Assembly: GCA_964637485.1 (NCBI GenBank) | Contig: CAZWUU010000033.1 | Span: 1-5,902, forward strand | Length of the DNA: 5,902 bases | Reading direction: 5' to 3' | From: C7867-002 sp964637485 | GTDB lineage: Bacteria; Patescibacteriota; Minisyncoccia; Phycocordibacterales; PALSA-1337 | Shown here: piece by piece, positions 1 through 5,902 of the stretch | How positions within the stretch are numbered: the stretch's first letter is position 1 | How the letters are laid out: each line of letters opens with the position of its first letter | Notes under the pieces: generated by a model | What the model was told of the DNA's origin: nothing | The model's input: only the letters and a program-made list of their open reading frames with translations | Database searches by the model: none | Translations under genes and position numbers: made by a program

Positions 1-1574
1 ATAGCCGCTTCTGTGGTGAGCAATATTGAGGCCGCGGAGCAAGCATTCTCTACACCCAAACGAGTAACTTTTACTGGATCAACTATACCAGCCGATATCA
101 TATCTGCGACAAATTCATCTTTGAGCGCATCGTAGCCTATATTACCCTTTCCGTTCTTTATTTTGTCGACAATCACAGATCCGTCATCTTTTCCCGAATT
201 TATAGCGATCTGCTTTGCAGGAGCTTCCAGTGCTTTCAAAACTATTTCGTATCCCAACAACTGCTCCTTGGTCATCACTTTCTTACCGATGTTTTTCGAC
301 ACTTCATTTGAAGCTTTCACCAGAGCGACACCTCCTCCAGAAACGATGCCTTCTTCTATGGCCGCCTTCGTAGCATTTACAGCATCTTCGATCTTTAGTT
401 TCAAATATTTCATCTCAGTTTCTGTGGCCGCACCAACTCTGATGACTGCCACGCCGCCTGAAAGCTTGGCTATTCTTTCATCCAGTTTTTCCTTGTCATA
501 TTTCGAATCCAGAGTCTCTCTCTGTTTCTTCAACTGGCTGACCCTCTCTTCTATGGCCGACTTCTGACCCTTGCCACCTACTATGACAGTCTTGTCTTTT
601 GTCGCTACAACCTTTCGTGCCTTGCCGAGCATGGAGATATCAGCTTTGTCGAACTTTATGCCGACTTCCTCTGATATGACTGTTGCTCCTATCGTCACGG
701 CAATATCTTGCAACATATCCTTCTTGCGATCTCCATAGCCGGGCGCCTTCACAGCCAAGACGTTGAACGTTCCGCGCAATCTATTGACTATAAATGTCGA
801 CAACGCCTCTCCGTCTACATCCTCTGCGATTATGACCAAATCTTTTCTGCCAGAATGAGCCAATTGCTCCAGTAAAGGCAATATTTCCTTTATGGTTGAA
901 ATTTTCTTATCCGTTATGAGAATAGCTGGATCTTTATATTCTGCCTCCATCCTTTCTGGGTTTGTGATCATATAAGGAGAAACATAGCCCTTATCGAATT
1001 CTATACCTTCCATGATTTCAGACTCTAGCGTGAGAGACTGCGATTCTTCTACCGTCACAACTCCGTCTTTGCCGACTTTCTTTATTGTGTCAGCGATGAT
1101 TGTACCGAGCTCAGCTGATTCGGCAGAAATGGTGGCAACCTGCCGTATCTCTTCGTCGGACTTTATGACTTTGGCATTAGCCTTGAGAGCCACGACTACG
1201 TCCTTGGCGGCTGACTCTATTCCAGATCTTATGCCCATGGCATTCATGCCCATGGTGGTCTGTTTGAGTCCTTCGGTCACGATAGCTTGAGTGAGTATGG
1301 TTGCTGTAGTAGTGCCATCACCGGCAACATCATTTGTCTTTGAGGCAACTTCTTTTATTATCTCTGCACCCATATTCTCAAACTTATCTTTGAGACTGAT
1401 GTCCTTGGCTATAGAAACACCATCGTTTGTGATAGTCGGCGATCCATAACCCTTGTCTAAAACAACATTTCTTCCGCGAGGACCGATAGTGAGTTTGACC
1501 ACATCCGCCACTGCATCTATTCCTGATTTCAAAGCTTTTCGAGCCGATTCATTGTAGAGTATTTTCTTTGCCAT
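1..1574 (-). CDS. groEL: 60 kDa chaperonin GroEL (C-terminus cut by window edge)
   Basis: GroEL forms the double-ring ATP-driven folding chamber of the cytosol and works with the GroES lid encoded just upstream. My reverse-strand translation starts MAKKILYNESARKAL and stays open for 524 codons to the window edge. The E. coli protein has 548 residues, so only about 20-25 C-terminal residues, including any GGM tail, are missing. Seen motifs: the ATP-binding TIGPRGRNVVLD (29-40), PTITNDG with the Asp at 51, AGDGTTTAT (84-92) with the catalytic-type Asp86, and IEDAVNATKAA with Asp397, matching E. coli Asp52, Asp87 and Asp398 with a shift of one. GIVSGGGVAL follows. No key residue is missing. The start has no Shine-Dalgarno site, only an A-rich leader (GATAAAAAT before ATG). 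It sits 37 bases after the groES stop, so the two are surely co-transcribed. Confidence 0.98.
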   Translation of the reverse strand, partial: MAKKILYNESARKALKSGIDAVADVVKLTIGPRGRNVVLDKGYGSPTITNDGVSIAKDISLKDKFENMGAEIIKEVASKTNDVAGDGTTTATILTQAIVTEGLKQTTMGMNAMGIRSGIESAAKDVVVALKANAKVIKSDEEIRQVATISAESAELGTIIADTIKKVGKDGVVTVEESQSLTLESEIMEGIEFDKGYVSPYMITNPERMEAEYKDPAILITDKKISTIKEILPLLEQLAHSGRKDLVIIAEDVDGEALSTFIVNRLRGTFNVLAVKAPGYGDRKKDMLQDIAVTIGATVISEEVGIKFDKADISMLGKARKVVATKDKTVIVGGKGQKSAIEERVSQLKKQRETLDSKYDKEKLDERIAKLSGGVAVIRVGAATETEMKYLKLKIEDAVNATKAAIEEGIVSGGGVALVKASNEVSKNIGKKVMTKEQLLGYEIVLKALEAPAKQIAINSGKDDGSVIVDKIKNGKGNIGYDALKDEFVADMISAGIVDPVKVTRLGVENACSAASILLTTEAA

Positions 1575-1611
1575 ATTTTTATCTTTAATCTTATAAATTT
1601 ATCAGCTACTA

Positions 1612-1929
1612 CTAGACTATAGCTAATATCTCCGACTCTTTCACCAGATAATATTCCTCATCTCCTATCTTCACTTTATCGCCCCACTGAAATAACACCT
1701 TATCTCCGACGGACACGCCCACATCTATTGTCTTGCCGTTTTCTACCTTGCCGGGTCCTACCGCCACGACAGTACCGCACTTAGATCCTTTATCTTCGTT
1801 TACGGTAACCGGAATGATGATACCTGATGAAGTCTTTTTTTCCTGACCATCTATGTCTTCTTTTATTAGAACCCTGTCTTGTAGCGGTCTGATCTTCATC
1901 TTGCTCTCTTTCTTTTTATTTTTTGACAT
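1612..1929 (-). CDS. groES: Co-chaperonin GroES (10 kDa)
   Basis: GroES is the heptameric lid that caps GroEL. The 105-residue product shows the family pattern: KIRPLQDRVLIK (12-23), a mobile loop (about 26-50) whose GroEL-contacting hydrophobic tripeptide is Ile37-Ile38-Ile39 (IVL in E. coli), then GTVVAVGPGK (52-61), VGDKVLFQWGDK (74-85) and a C-terminal EEYYLVKESEILAIV. The start is uncertain. ATG at 1929 gives a lysine-rich ten-residue extension (MSKNKKKESK) and an A/T-rich leader like those of groEL and the RNase J gene. ATG at 1899 gives the usual 95-residue length and is preceded by purine-rich GAAAGAGAG. I keep the longer form because its leader resembles its neighbours. First gene of the groES-groEL operon. 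Confidence 0.96.
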   Translation of the reverse strand: MSKNKKKESKMKIRPLQDRVLIKEDIDGQEKKTSSGIIIPVTVNEDKGSKCGTVVAVGPGKVENGKTIDVGVSVGDKVLFQWGDKVKIGDEEYYLVKESEILAIV

Positions 1930-1950
1930 ATTTATTATTTATTAAGACTT

Positions 1951-1993
1951 ATAATTTTAGTAATTTGCGTATGAGAATTATAGGCAAAATTAT
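1951..1993. repeat. 8-bp A/T inverted repeat flanking the groES -10 box
   Basis: ATAATTTT at 1951-1958 and AAAATTAT at 1986-1993 are perfect inverted arms 27 bases apart, placed either side of the groES -10 hexamer. This is a possible operator, but arms made only of A and T can easily arise by chance in such a sequence. Confidence 0.3.
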
Positions 1994-2004
1994 CCGCGAG
2001 ACAA
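1977..2004 (-). promoter_or_regulatory. sigma70-type promoter of groES-groEL
   Basis: On the minus strand a -35 TTGTCT (1999-2004) and a perfect -10 TATAAT (1977-1982) are separated by 16 bases. Transcription would begin near 1970, giving a leader of about 40 nt to ATG 1929, or about 70 nt to ATG 1899. No CIRCE operator (TTAGCACTC-N9-GAGTGCTAA), the HrcA site common on groESL operons, is visible here. Confidence 0.7.
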
Positions 2005-2257
2005 CTTGACGCTGATAACCTTTTGTTTGATTGTTTGTATACTTAAACTCTTGCGTCTTCATCATCATATTTTTAATTCAGCGAATCAATGCTCATTACA
2101 CATATTGACATTTGTTCCCTACTATTGTAGGGTTTATAGAGATTCTTGCCTACCTATAACATATAAAAAACATAAAATCTTCCCAGCCAGAAGTTGGATG
2201 AAGAGGGCCTGAAGCCCTGTTGATGTTATTAGCAAGAAATACAGGATATGCAGTTCT

Positions 2258-2947
2258 ATGAAAACAGATCCCATCCATGTGGCCGTAATGATCGCAAATA
2301 AATTGATCCCTCAATTTCTATTGGCTAATTGGGTAGATAAGGAGGGGAAAGGTACTGACACTGATACCAATGCTAGTAGAATTCTGGACGCCGCAAAGTA
2401 CACATCGTCGCGAAATTACATTACTACTATGTGGATAAATGTAATTATTCTTTTTGGAGCTTTTATTACTGCAGTTTTTACACTTCATCAAGTGTTCCGA
2501 TTTTTCTTCATGATGATGATGGTGATGATGTATGTAGCTTATACAATAATTGAAGCGAGAGAATTCTTTACTTCTGCGATACCTCGATTTTCCAGAGATC
2601 TTGATAAGTTGATGGACTCGCTTACAATCGACGTTTTGAGACAGATGGATTTGTCTACTTTAGTTCATTCGAGATTGGATGACCTTCGCACATATGCAAA
2701 GGAAAAGCTGGTAAATATAGCTGTCGTGATTCTGAAAGCGGAAGAACAACATGGAAACACTTCACACGCGGCAAACCGTTTCAGGGACGATTTCAAGAAT
2801 AACCACGAGATTCTCTTGAAATTCGGACTCGTCGAAGCAAAGGTGAATACGTACTTTGAAGAAGCGCGTACGAGAATAGTACATGTTGATCTGTTGACCG
2901 TAGATCGTTCAGACCCTTCAGTGCCTCATCATTCGCAGCACACGTAA
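2258..2947 (+). CDS. Hypothetical two-TM membrane protein, unrecognised family
   Basis: I do not recognise this 229-residue protein. It has a polar N-terminal part (1-55), two closely spaced hydrophobic segments (about 57-78 and 82-98), and a long helical C-terminal part (100-210) rich in charged residues. It ends in a Ser/Pro/His tail, SVPHHSQHT. The hairpin of TM segments puts N- and C-terminal parts on the same side, probably the cytoplasm. The second segment is unusually rich in methionine (FFFMMMMVMM, 82-91). No enzyme motif, signal peptide or lipobox is visible. ATG 2258 is the only standard start in this frame after the stop at 2210-2212; an AGGA lies 11 bases upstream (2243-2246), a weak site. 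It is a single-gene unit, since a strong terminator follows it and a new promoter follows that. Its existence as a gene is supported by length and protein-like composition; its function is unknown. Confidence 0.8.
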   Translation: MKTDPIHVAVMIANKLIPQFLLANWVDKEGKGTDTDTNASRILDAAKYTSSRNYITTMWINVIILFGAFITAVFTLHQVFRFFFMMMMVMMYVAYTIIEAREFFTSAIPRFSRDLDKLMDSLTIDVLRQMDLSTLVHSRLDDLRTYAKEKLVNIAVVILKAEEQHGNTSHAANRFRDDFKNNHEILLKFGLVEAKVNTYFEEARTRIVHVDLLTVDRSDPSVPHHSQHT

Positions 2948-2960
2948 GACGTCCGATCAC

Positions 2961-2978
2961 TCTCTCGTGTCTCTCGTG
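2961..2978. repeat. 9-bp tandem duplication
   Basis: TCTCTCGTG is repeated perfectly head to tail at 2961-2969 and 2970-2978, between the stop codon of the membrane protein and its terminator. It may be a simple slippage product. Confidence 0.6.
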
Positions 2979-2988
2979 AATTTGTTAC

Positions 2989-3014
2989 ACACCACCTTCG
3001 AGTGGTGTTTTTTT
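2989..3014 (+). terminator. Intrinsic terminator of the 229-residue protein gene
   Basis: A perfect 7-bp stem ACACCAC/GTGGTGT (2989-2995 with 3002-3008) closes a six-base loop, CTTCGA, and runs into seven T residues (3008-3014). It lies 41 bases after the stop at 2947. The T-run is on the plus strand only, so it acts rightward, and it separates this gene from the secG transcript. Confidence 0.92.
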
Positions 3015-3030
3015 CGATCAAATCACATAA

Positions 3031-3059
3031 TTGAAACAGTAACTCAACGAAAATATAAT
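3031..3059 (+). promoter_or_regulatory. Strong sigma70-type promoter of the secG cluster
   Basis: TTGAAA (3031-3036) and a perfect TATAAT (3054-3059) are separated by the ideal 17 bases. They lie just after the upstream terminator. Transcription should start near 3066, leaving about 53 nt before the secG ATG at 3119 and only about 6 nt before an earlier ATG at 3072. Confidence 0.82.
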
Positions 3060-3071
3060 GAATTTAATTAC

Positions 3072-3122
3072 ATGACATTTCTTGCATTTATAAGCAATAT
3101 TTGGTACAGTACCCACCAATGA
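3072..3122 (+). CDS. Possible leader peptide ORF (16 codons) overlapping the secG start
   Basis: An ATG six or so bases after the predicted transcription start opens a 16-codon frame, MTFLAFISNIWYSTHQ. Its TGA stop (3120-3122) overlaps the secG ATG (3119-3121) in the sequence ATGA. This arrangement is typical of translational coupling, and it would help a secG start that has no Shine-Dalgarno site. The peptide is hydrophobic and aromatic in its first two thirds. There is no ribosome site before the ATG, so it would be read leaderless or nearly so. It could equally be a chance frame; nothing but position supports it. Confidence 0.35.
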   Translation: MTFLAFISNIWYSTHQ

Positions 3123-3343
3123 AATCTCTCCTTCCCTATGCACAGCTTATTCTGTCCGTCCTTCTTGTTATCGCTATTTTATTGCAAAGGACGGGTGCCC
3201 AGGTCGGCGGAGCTTTCGGTGGAGGTGATAATATGAGCTCTGCATTCCACACTAGACGCGGATTTGAAAAGACTCTATTCACAGCTACCATCATCATTGC
3301 AGTACTATTTTCAGTCTCAGCATTGTTGAATCTTATTTATTAA
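3119..3343 (+). CDS. secG: Preprotein translocase subunit SecG
   Basis: SecG is the small accessory subunit of the SecYEG channel and aids SecA-driven export across the cytoplasmic membrane. The 74-residue product has the standard form: TM1 (about 7-23, ending in the conserved AILLQR), a glycine-rich loop GGAFGGGDN (30-38), the conserved TRRGFEK (45-51) and TM2 (about 53-72). I chose ATG 3119, which places the protein start directly before TM1 as in the family. An in-frame TTG at 3101 would add MVQYPP and is less likely. No Shine-Dalgarno site precedes either. It is the first full gene of the cluster, and the next gene follows after 7 bases. Confidence 0.95.
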   Translation: MKSLLPYAQLILSVLLVIAILLQRTGAQVGGAFGGGDNMSSAFHTRRGFEKTLFTATIIIAVLFSVSALLNLIY

Positions 3344-3350
3344 AATTTTC

Positions 3351-5096
3351 GTGAACGAAAGCAATACAAAGGAACTACGCTTTAAAAGCAGTTCAATAAT
3401 CATTGGATATCTCAGAAAGTTTTCAGCAACTGAAAAGGTTGTCTTTTCTGTGCTTTCTGTAGTATTGGTCATTTCAGCCATTACGCTGGCCATACGGGCA
3501 AATTCCTATTTTATGACAGAAATACCAGCTCACGGAGGACTTTTGCGCGAAGGTCTTATCGGTTTACCTCACAATGTAAATCCTGTATTAGCACTCACCG
3601 ATATAGATCGCGACATAGTCTCCCTGGTCTATTCAGGACTCATGAAATATGAGGGCGGAAAACTTGTGCCAGATCTAGCCGAGAGCTATTCCGTTTCGGA
3701 GGACGGCCTGACATACACCTTCAGACTGCGCGACAATATCAAATTTCATAACGGAGCCATTCTTACATCAGAGGACGTCGTGTTTACTATTGAAAAGATC
3801 AAGAACTACATATTGAAGAGCCCGAGAGCATCCGAGTGGAACGGCATCAGTGCCTCCAGCACAGACCCGTTGACCGTGACCTTCCAACTCAAGCAACCGC
3901 ACAATGCATTTTTGCACAACACAACGGTAGGCATCATATCCAAGAAGATTTGGGGTAATGTAAACGACGAACAATTCATATTCAGCGAATACAACATGAA
4001 GCCCATAGGTTCTGGCCCGTACAAGATAGTCGGCACCACCAGAGATCAAGGTGGCATACCGACCAGTTATAGATTGGAGACCTGGAATGGATATCACGGC
4101 AAAAAGCCTTGGATTACCGGTATGCAATTAAATTTCTATCCGGATTTAGAACATGCCATAAATGCCTTGACCATAGGTTCTATTGATAGCTTGGCCGGCA
4201 TACCTCCGAGCGTTGCGGAGAGGTTGGTTTCGAATAAGGGCGAGCCTTACACAGTCATTTCTTCACCTCTAACCAGAGCTTTCGGAATATTTTTCAATCA
4301 AAACAAGAATTCGTTGCTCGCCGACAGCACCGTCCGACGAGCTCTCGATATAGCGCTAGATCGAAACTCTCTCATACAGGAAGTGCTCGTAGGATACGGT
4401 TTACCTATGAATTCCCCGTTCCCCGCAGGTTTCGGACTATCCACAACCACCAGAATGGCCACAGCTAGTACCACAGGAGCGCAAAATCTATTGATGAAGA
4501 GTGGCTGGAAATTGAACAAGGACGGTATCTTCGAGAAGAAACCGTCAAAAAATGCCGCTTCTACAACTTTATCATTCACTATTCACACAGTTGAAAATGG
4601 AGAGTTGCGACAGGTCGCAGAATTCATAAAGAATTCATGGCAAAAAGCCGGCATATCTGTGACGATCAAGATTTTACCTGCTACCGATCTATATCAGAAC
4701 GTGATCAGAACGAGAGAATACGACGCACTTCTCTTCGGTGAAGCCATCGGCAAGACGGGTGATCTGTATTCGTTCTGGCACTCATCACAGAGGAATGCCC
4801 CCGGCTTGAATATTTCACTATATACCAACAGCCGTGTCGACAAATGGCTGGAAAATGCAAGACATGCCACCTCATCAGAGCTGGTTACATCATCGTATAC
4901 ATCATTTTACGGAGTCTTCATGGACGAGTTGCCAGCCATATTTATATATTCTCCAGACTTTATATATGCCACGCCGAAAAATCTTCAAGGCGTCAAAATG
5001 CCTATTGTTACATTCCAGAGCGATCGTTTTGAGAATGTGGATGATTGGTACATAAAGACAGAAAAAGTCTGGAATTTCCTAGCACCAAAACAATAA
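3351..5096 (+). CDS. Membrane-anchored extracellular solute-binding protein, family 5 (oligopeptide-type)
   Basis: This 581-residue protein belongs to the DppA/OppA-like family 5 binding proteins (SBP_bac_5), which capture peptides or similar solutes for ABC importers. Seen signatures: LVPDLAESYSVSEDGLTYTF (105-124) with RLRDNIKFHNG following, KPIGSGPYKI (217-226, the family P-GSGPY motif), VRRALDIALDRNSLIQEVL (328-346) with GYG following, and YDALLFGE...GDLYSFWHSSQ (457-480). Residues 30-50 form a transmembrane helix with a basic cytoplasmic stretch before it; there is no lipobox cysteine, so the domain is held outside the membrane by an uncleaved anchor. The start is GTG 3351, since the next in-frame Met (55) would delete the anchor. 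No permease or ATPase gene is in the window, so the substrate and transporter cannot be named; a non-transport sensing or periplasmic role is possible. It sits 7 bases after secG. Confidence 0.93.
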   Translation: MNESNTKELRFKSSSIIIGYLRKFSATEKVVFSVLSVVLVISAITLAIRANSYFMTEIPAHGGLLREGLIGLPHNVNPVLALTDIDRDIVSLVYSGLMKYEGGKLVPDLAESYSVSEDGLTYTFRLRDNIKFHNGAILTSEDVVFTIEKIKNYILKSPRASEWNGISASSTDPLTVTFQLKQPHNAFLHNTTVGIISKKIWGNVNDEQFIFSEYNMKPIGSGPYKIVGTTRDQGGIPTSYRLETWNGYHGKKPWITGMQLNFYPDLEHAINALTIGSIDSLAGIPPSVAERLVSNKGEPYTVISSPLTRAFGIFFNQNKNSLLADSTVRRALDIALDRNSLIQEVLVGYGLPMNSPFPAGFGLSTTTRMATASTTGAQNLLMKSGWKLNKDGIFEKKPSKNAASTTLSFTIHTVENGELRQVAEFIKNSWQKAGISVTIKILPATDLYQNVIRTREYDALLFGEAIGKTGDLYSFWHSSQRNAPGLNISLYTNSRVDKWLENARHATSSELVTSSYTSFYGVFMDELPAIFIYSPDFIYATPKNLQGVKMPIVTFQSDRFENVDDWYIKTEKVWNFLAPKQ

Positions 5097-5120
5097 TTCT
5101 TATAACAATTTAATAATAAA

Positions 5121-5902
5121 ATGAACGAACAAAACAAAAACAATAGACCTCATCATATACGTAGACACAATTCTGCACGTACGCGTATTTTGCGATCAGA
5201 CACACCCGCATCTCCAGCACCCAGACCCATATCGACACAACAGCACTCGGCAGGCACGCATAACGGCCACAGGATAGTCATGGGCAGAGGCGCACGAAAA
5301 ATAGCCGGGACAGGACACGTGGCAGGTGCCCGCATGTCTATCGTGAGAAAGGAGTCCCGAGCACCGCGCCGAGGGCCAAACAGACATAATGCGAATTCGA
5401 AAAATGAGGATGTCATTCCACCTCTGGCTCCAGACGCCATCAGAATCATTCCGCTCGGCGGAGTGGAAGAGATAGGACGCAACATGACTGCCATAGAGTA
5501 TGGCGGAGATATAGTAGTTATCGATATCGGTTTTCAATTCAAGGATGAGAACACTCCTGGAATTGATTACATATTGCCGAACACCAAATATCTCGAAGAG
5601 AGGCGTCACATGATAAGGGCAGTGCTCATAACGCACGGCCACTTGGACCACATAGGTGGCATTCCTTACATCATGCCCCGTATCGGAAATCCTCCTCTGT
5701 ATACCAGACTTCTTACATCGATACTTATTCAGAAGCGACAGGAAGAGTTTCCTCATGTCCCAAAAATAGACATGAAAGTCGTCGAAAAGAACGAAACCGT
5801 GACCATCGGCAAATTCAAAGTCAAATTCTTTGCCGTGACTCACACTATCCCTGATGCTATGGGTATCATATTGGAGACTCCTCATGGATCGATAGTGCAC
5901 AC
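5121..5902 (+). CDS. rnj: Ribonuclease J (5' part, cut by window edge)
   Basis: RNase J is a metallo-beta-lactamase/beta-CASP nuclease with 5'-to-3' exonuclease and endonuclease activity in mRNA decay and rRNA maturation. The visible 260 codons show the core from about residue 107: IIPLGGVEEIGRNM (109-122), GIDYILPNTKYL (147-158), the metal-binding THGHLDHIGGIPY with His172, His174, Asp176 and His177, and VTHTIPDAMG with His241. The sequence stops at IVH (260), just before the expected TGDFK motif; the beta-CASP and C-terminal domains lie outside. Compared with B. subtilis RNase J1 (motif His at 74 and 76), there are roughly 98 extra N-terminal residues, low in complexity and very basic (16 Arg and 4 Lys against 3 acidic in 1-95). 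ATG 5121 follows the previous stop by 24 bases with an A/T-rich leader and no Shine-Dalgarno site. Met54 or Met72 are alternative starts. Confidence 0.95.
   Translation, partial: MNEQNKNNRPHHIRRHNSARTRILRSDTPASPAPRPISTQQHSAGTHNGHRIVMGRGARKIAGTGHVAGARMSIVRKESRAPRRGPNRHNANSKNEDVIPPLAPDAIRIIPLGGVEEIGRNMTAIEYGGDIVVIDIGFQFKDENTPGIDYILPNTKYLEERRHMIRAVLITHGHLDHIGGIPYIMPRIGNPPLYTRLLTSILIQKRQEEFPHVPKIDMKVVEKNETVTIGKFKVKFFAVTHTIPDAMGIILETPHGSIVH

Larger units (their letters stand above)
1930..2257. other. Intergenic region between divergent groES and the 229-residue protein gene
   Basis: This 328-base A/T-rich stretch holds the groES promoter at its left end. To its right I see a short direct repeat (TTGTTTG twice, 2023-2029 and 2031-2037), an isolated TTGACA (2105-2110) and TATAAA (2162-2167) that do not pair at a normal spacing, and a small hairpin AGGGC-CTGAA-GCCCT (2204-2218) with no U-run after it. 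The rightward gene must have a promoter here, but I cannot name one with confidence. The reading frame 2006-2212 begins with TTG, overlaps the groES promoter and resembles no known family, so I do not call it a gene. No tRNA fold was seen. Confidence 0.6.

Noticed and set aside
163..567. 134-residue open frame on the plus strand inside groEL
   Set aside because: Lies fully antisense to the conserved groEL coding frame; Ser/Phe-rich translation is typical of a shadow frame.
1012..1290. 92-residue open frame on the plus strand inside groEL
   Set aside because: Antisense shadow of groEL with no recognisable domain.
2056..2066. CATCAT repeat tract as a CRISPR or satellite element
   Set aside because: Only a few triplets, with no spacers or longer periodicity.
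2105..2110. TTGACA as the -35 of a promoter for the 229-residue protein
   Set aside because: No acceptable -10 hexamer at 16-18 bases downstream; the nearest candidates have spacers of about 9, 12 or 24.
2006..2212. 68-residue frame starting with TTG in the intergenic region
   Set aside because: Begins with a rare start, overlaps close to the groES promoter, has no ribosome site and looks like translated A/T-rich non-coding DNA.
2204..2218. Hairpin AGGGC-CTGAA-GCCCT as a terminator
   Set aside because: Stem of only five pairs and no T-run on either side in the right place.
3058..3075. Five-codon frame ATG...TGA overlapping the 3072 ATG
   Set aside because: Its start codon lies within the -10 hexamer, so the predicted transcript would not contain it.
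4298..4579. 93-residue minus-strand frame, and similar ones at 3768-4127 and 3806-4039
   Set aside because: All lie opposite the conserved solute-binding protein frame and show no family features.
5196..5900. 234-residue open frame on the minus strand
   Set aside because: Antisense to the RNase J core, whose metal-binding motif proves the plus-strand frame; length arises from codon composition.

Overview
The window looks like a moderate-GC chromosomal piece from a streamlined bacterium. The best guess is the Patescibacteria/CPR radiation, Parcubacteria (Paceibacteria) in particular. This is inferred from three things: near-absence of Shine-Dalgarno sites, a membrane-anchored family 5 solute-binding protein placed between secG and an RNase J gene, and an RNase J with a long basic N-terminal tail. 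The genes end in TAA or TAG and contain no in-frame TGA, so there is no sign of the UGA-glycine code of Gracilibacteria/SR1. No mobile element, tRNA, rRNA or CRISPR array was seen.

Layout. Positions 1-1929 on the minus strand hold the chaperonin operon groES-groEL; the last ~20-25 codons of groEL lie beyond position 1. A consensus-like promoter (1977-2004) fires it leftward. Positions 1930-2257 are an A/T-rich intergenic region. Positions 2258-2947 (+) encode an orphan 229-residue protein with two membrane segments, closed by a clean intrinsic terminator (2989-3014). A near-perfect sigma70-type promoter (3031-3059) then drives a rightward cluster: a possible 16-codon leader ORF, secG, a membrane-anchored extracellular solute-binding protein, and RNase J, which is cut by the right edge. 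Gaps of 7 and 24 bases with no terminator suggest one transcript.

How the genes fit together. GroES/GroEL fold cytosolic proteins. SecG supports the SecYEG channel that would insert the two membrane proteins. RNase J is a main 5'-end mRNA decay and rRNA-processing enzyme in lineages lacking RNase E. The solute-binding protein has no transporter partners in the window. The items most worth a second look are the leader ORF whose stop overlaps the secG start as ATGA, the uncharacterised two-TM protein with a methionine-rich second helix, the unusual anchoring of the solute-binding protein, and the arginine-rich tail of RNase J. I see no clearly new multi-gene system.
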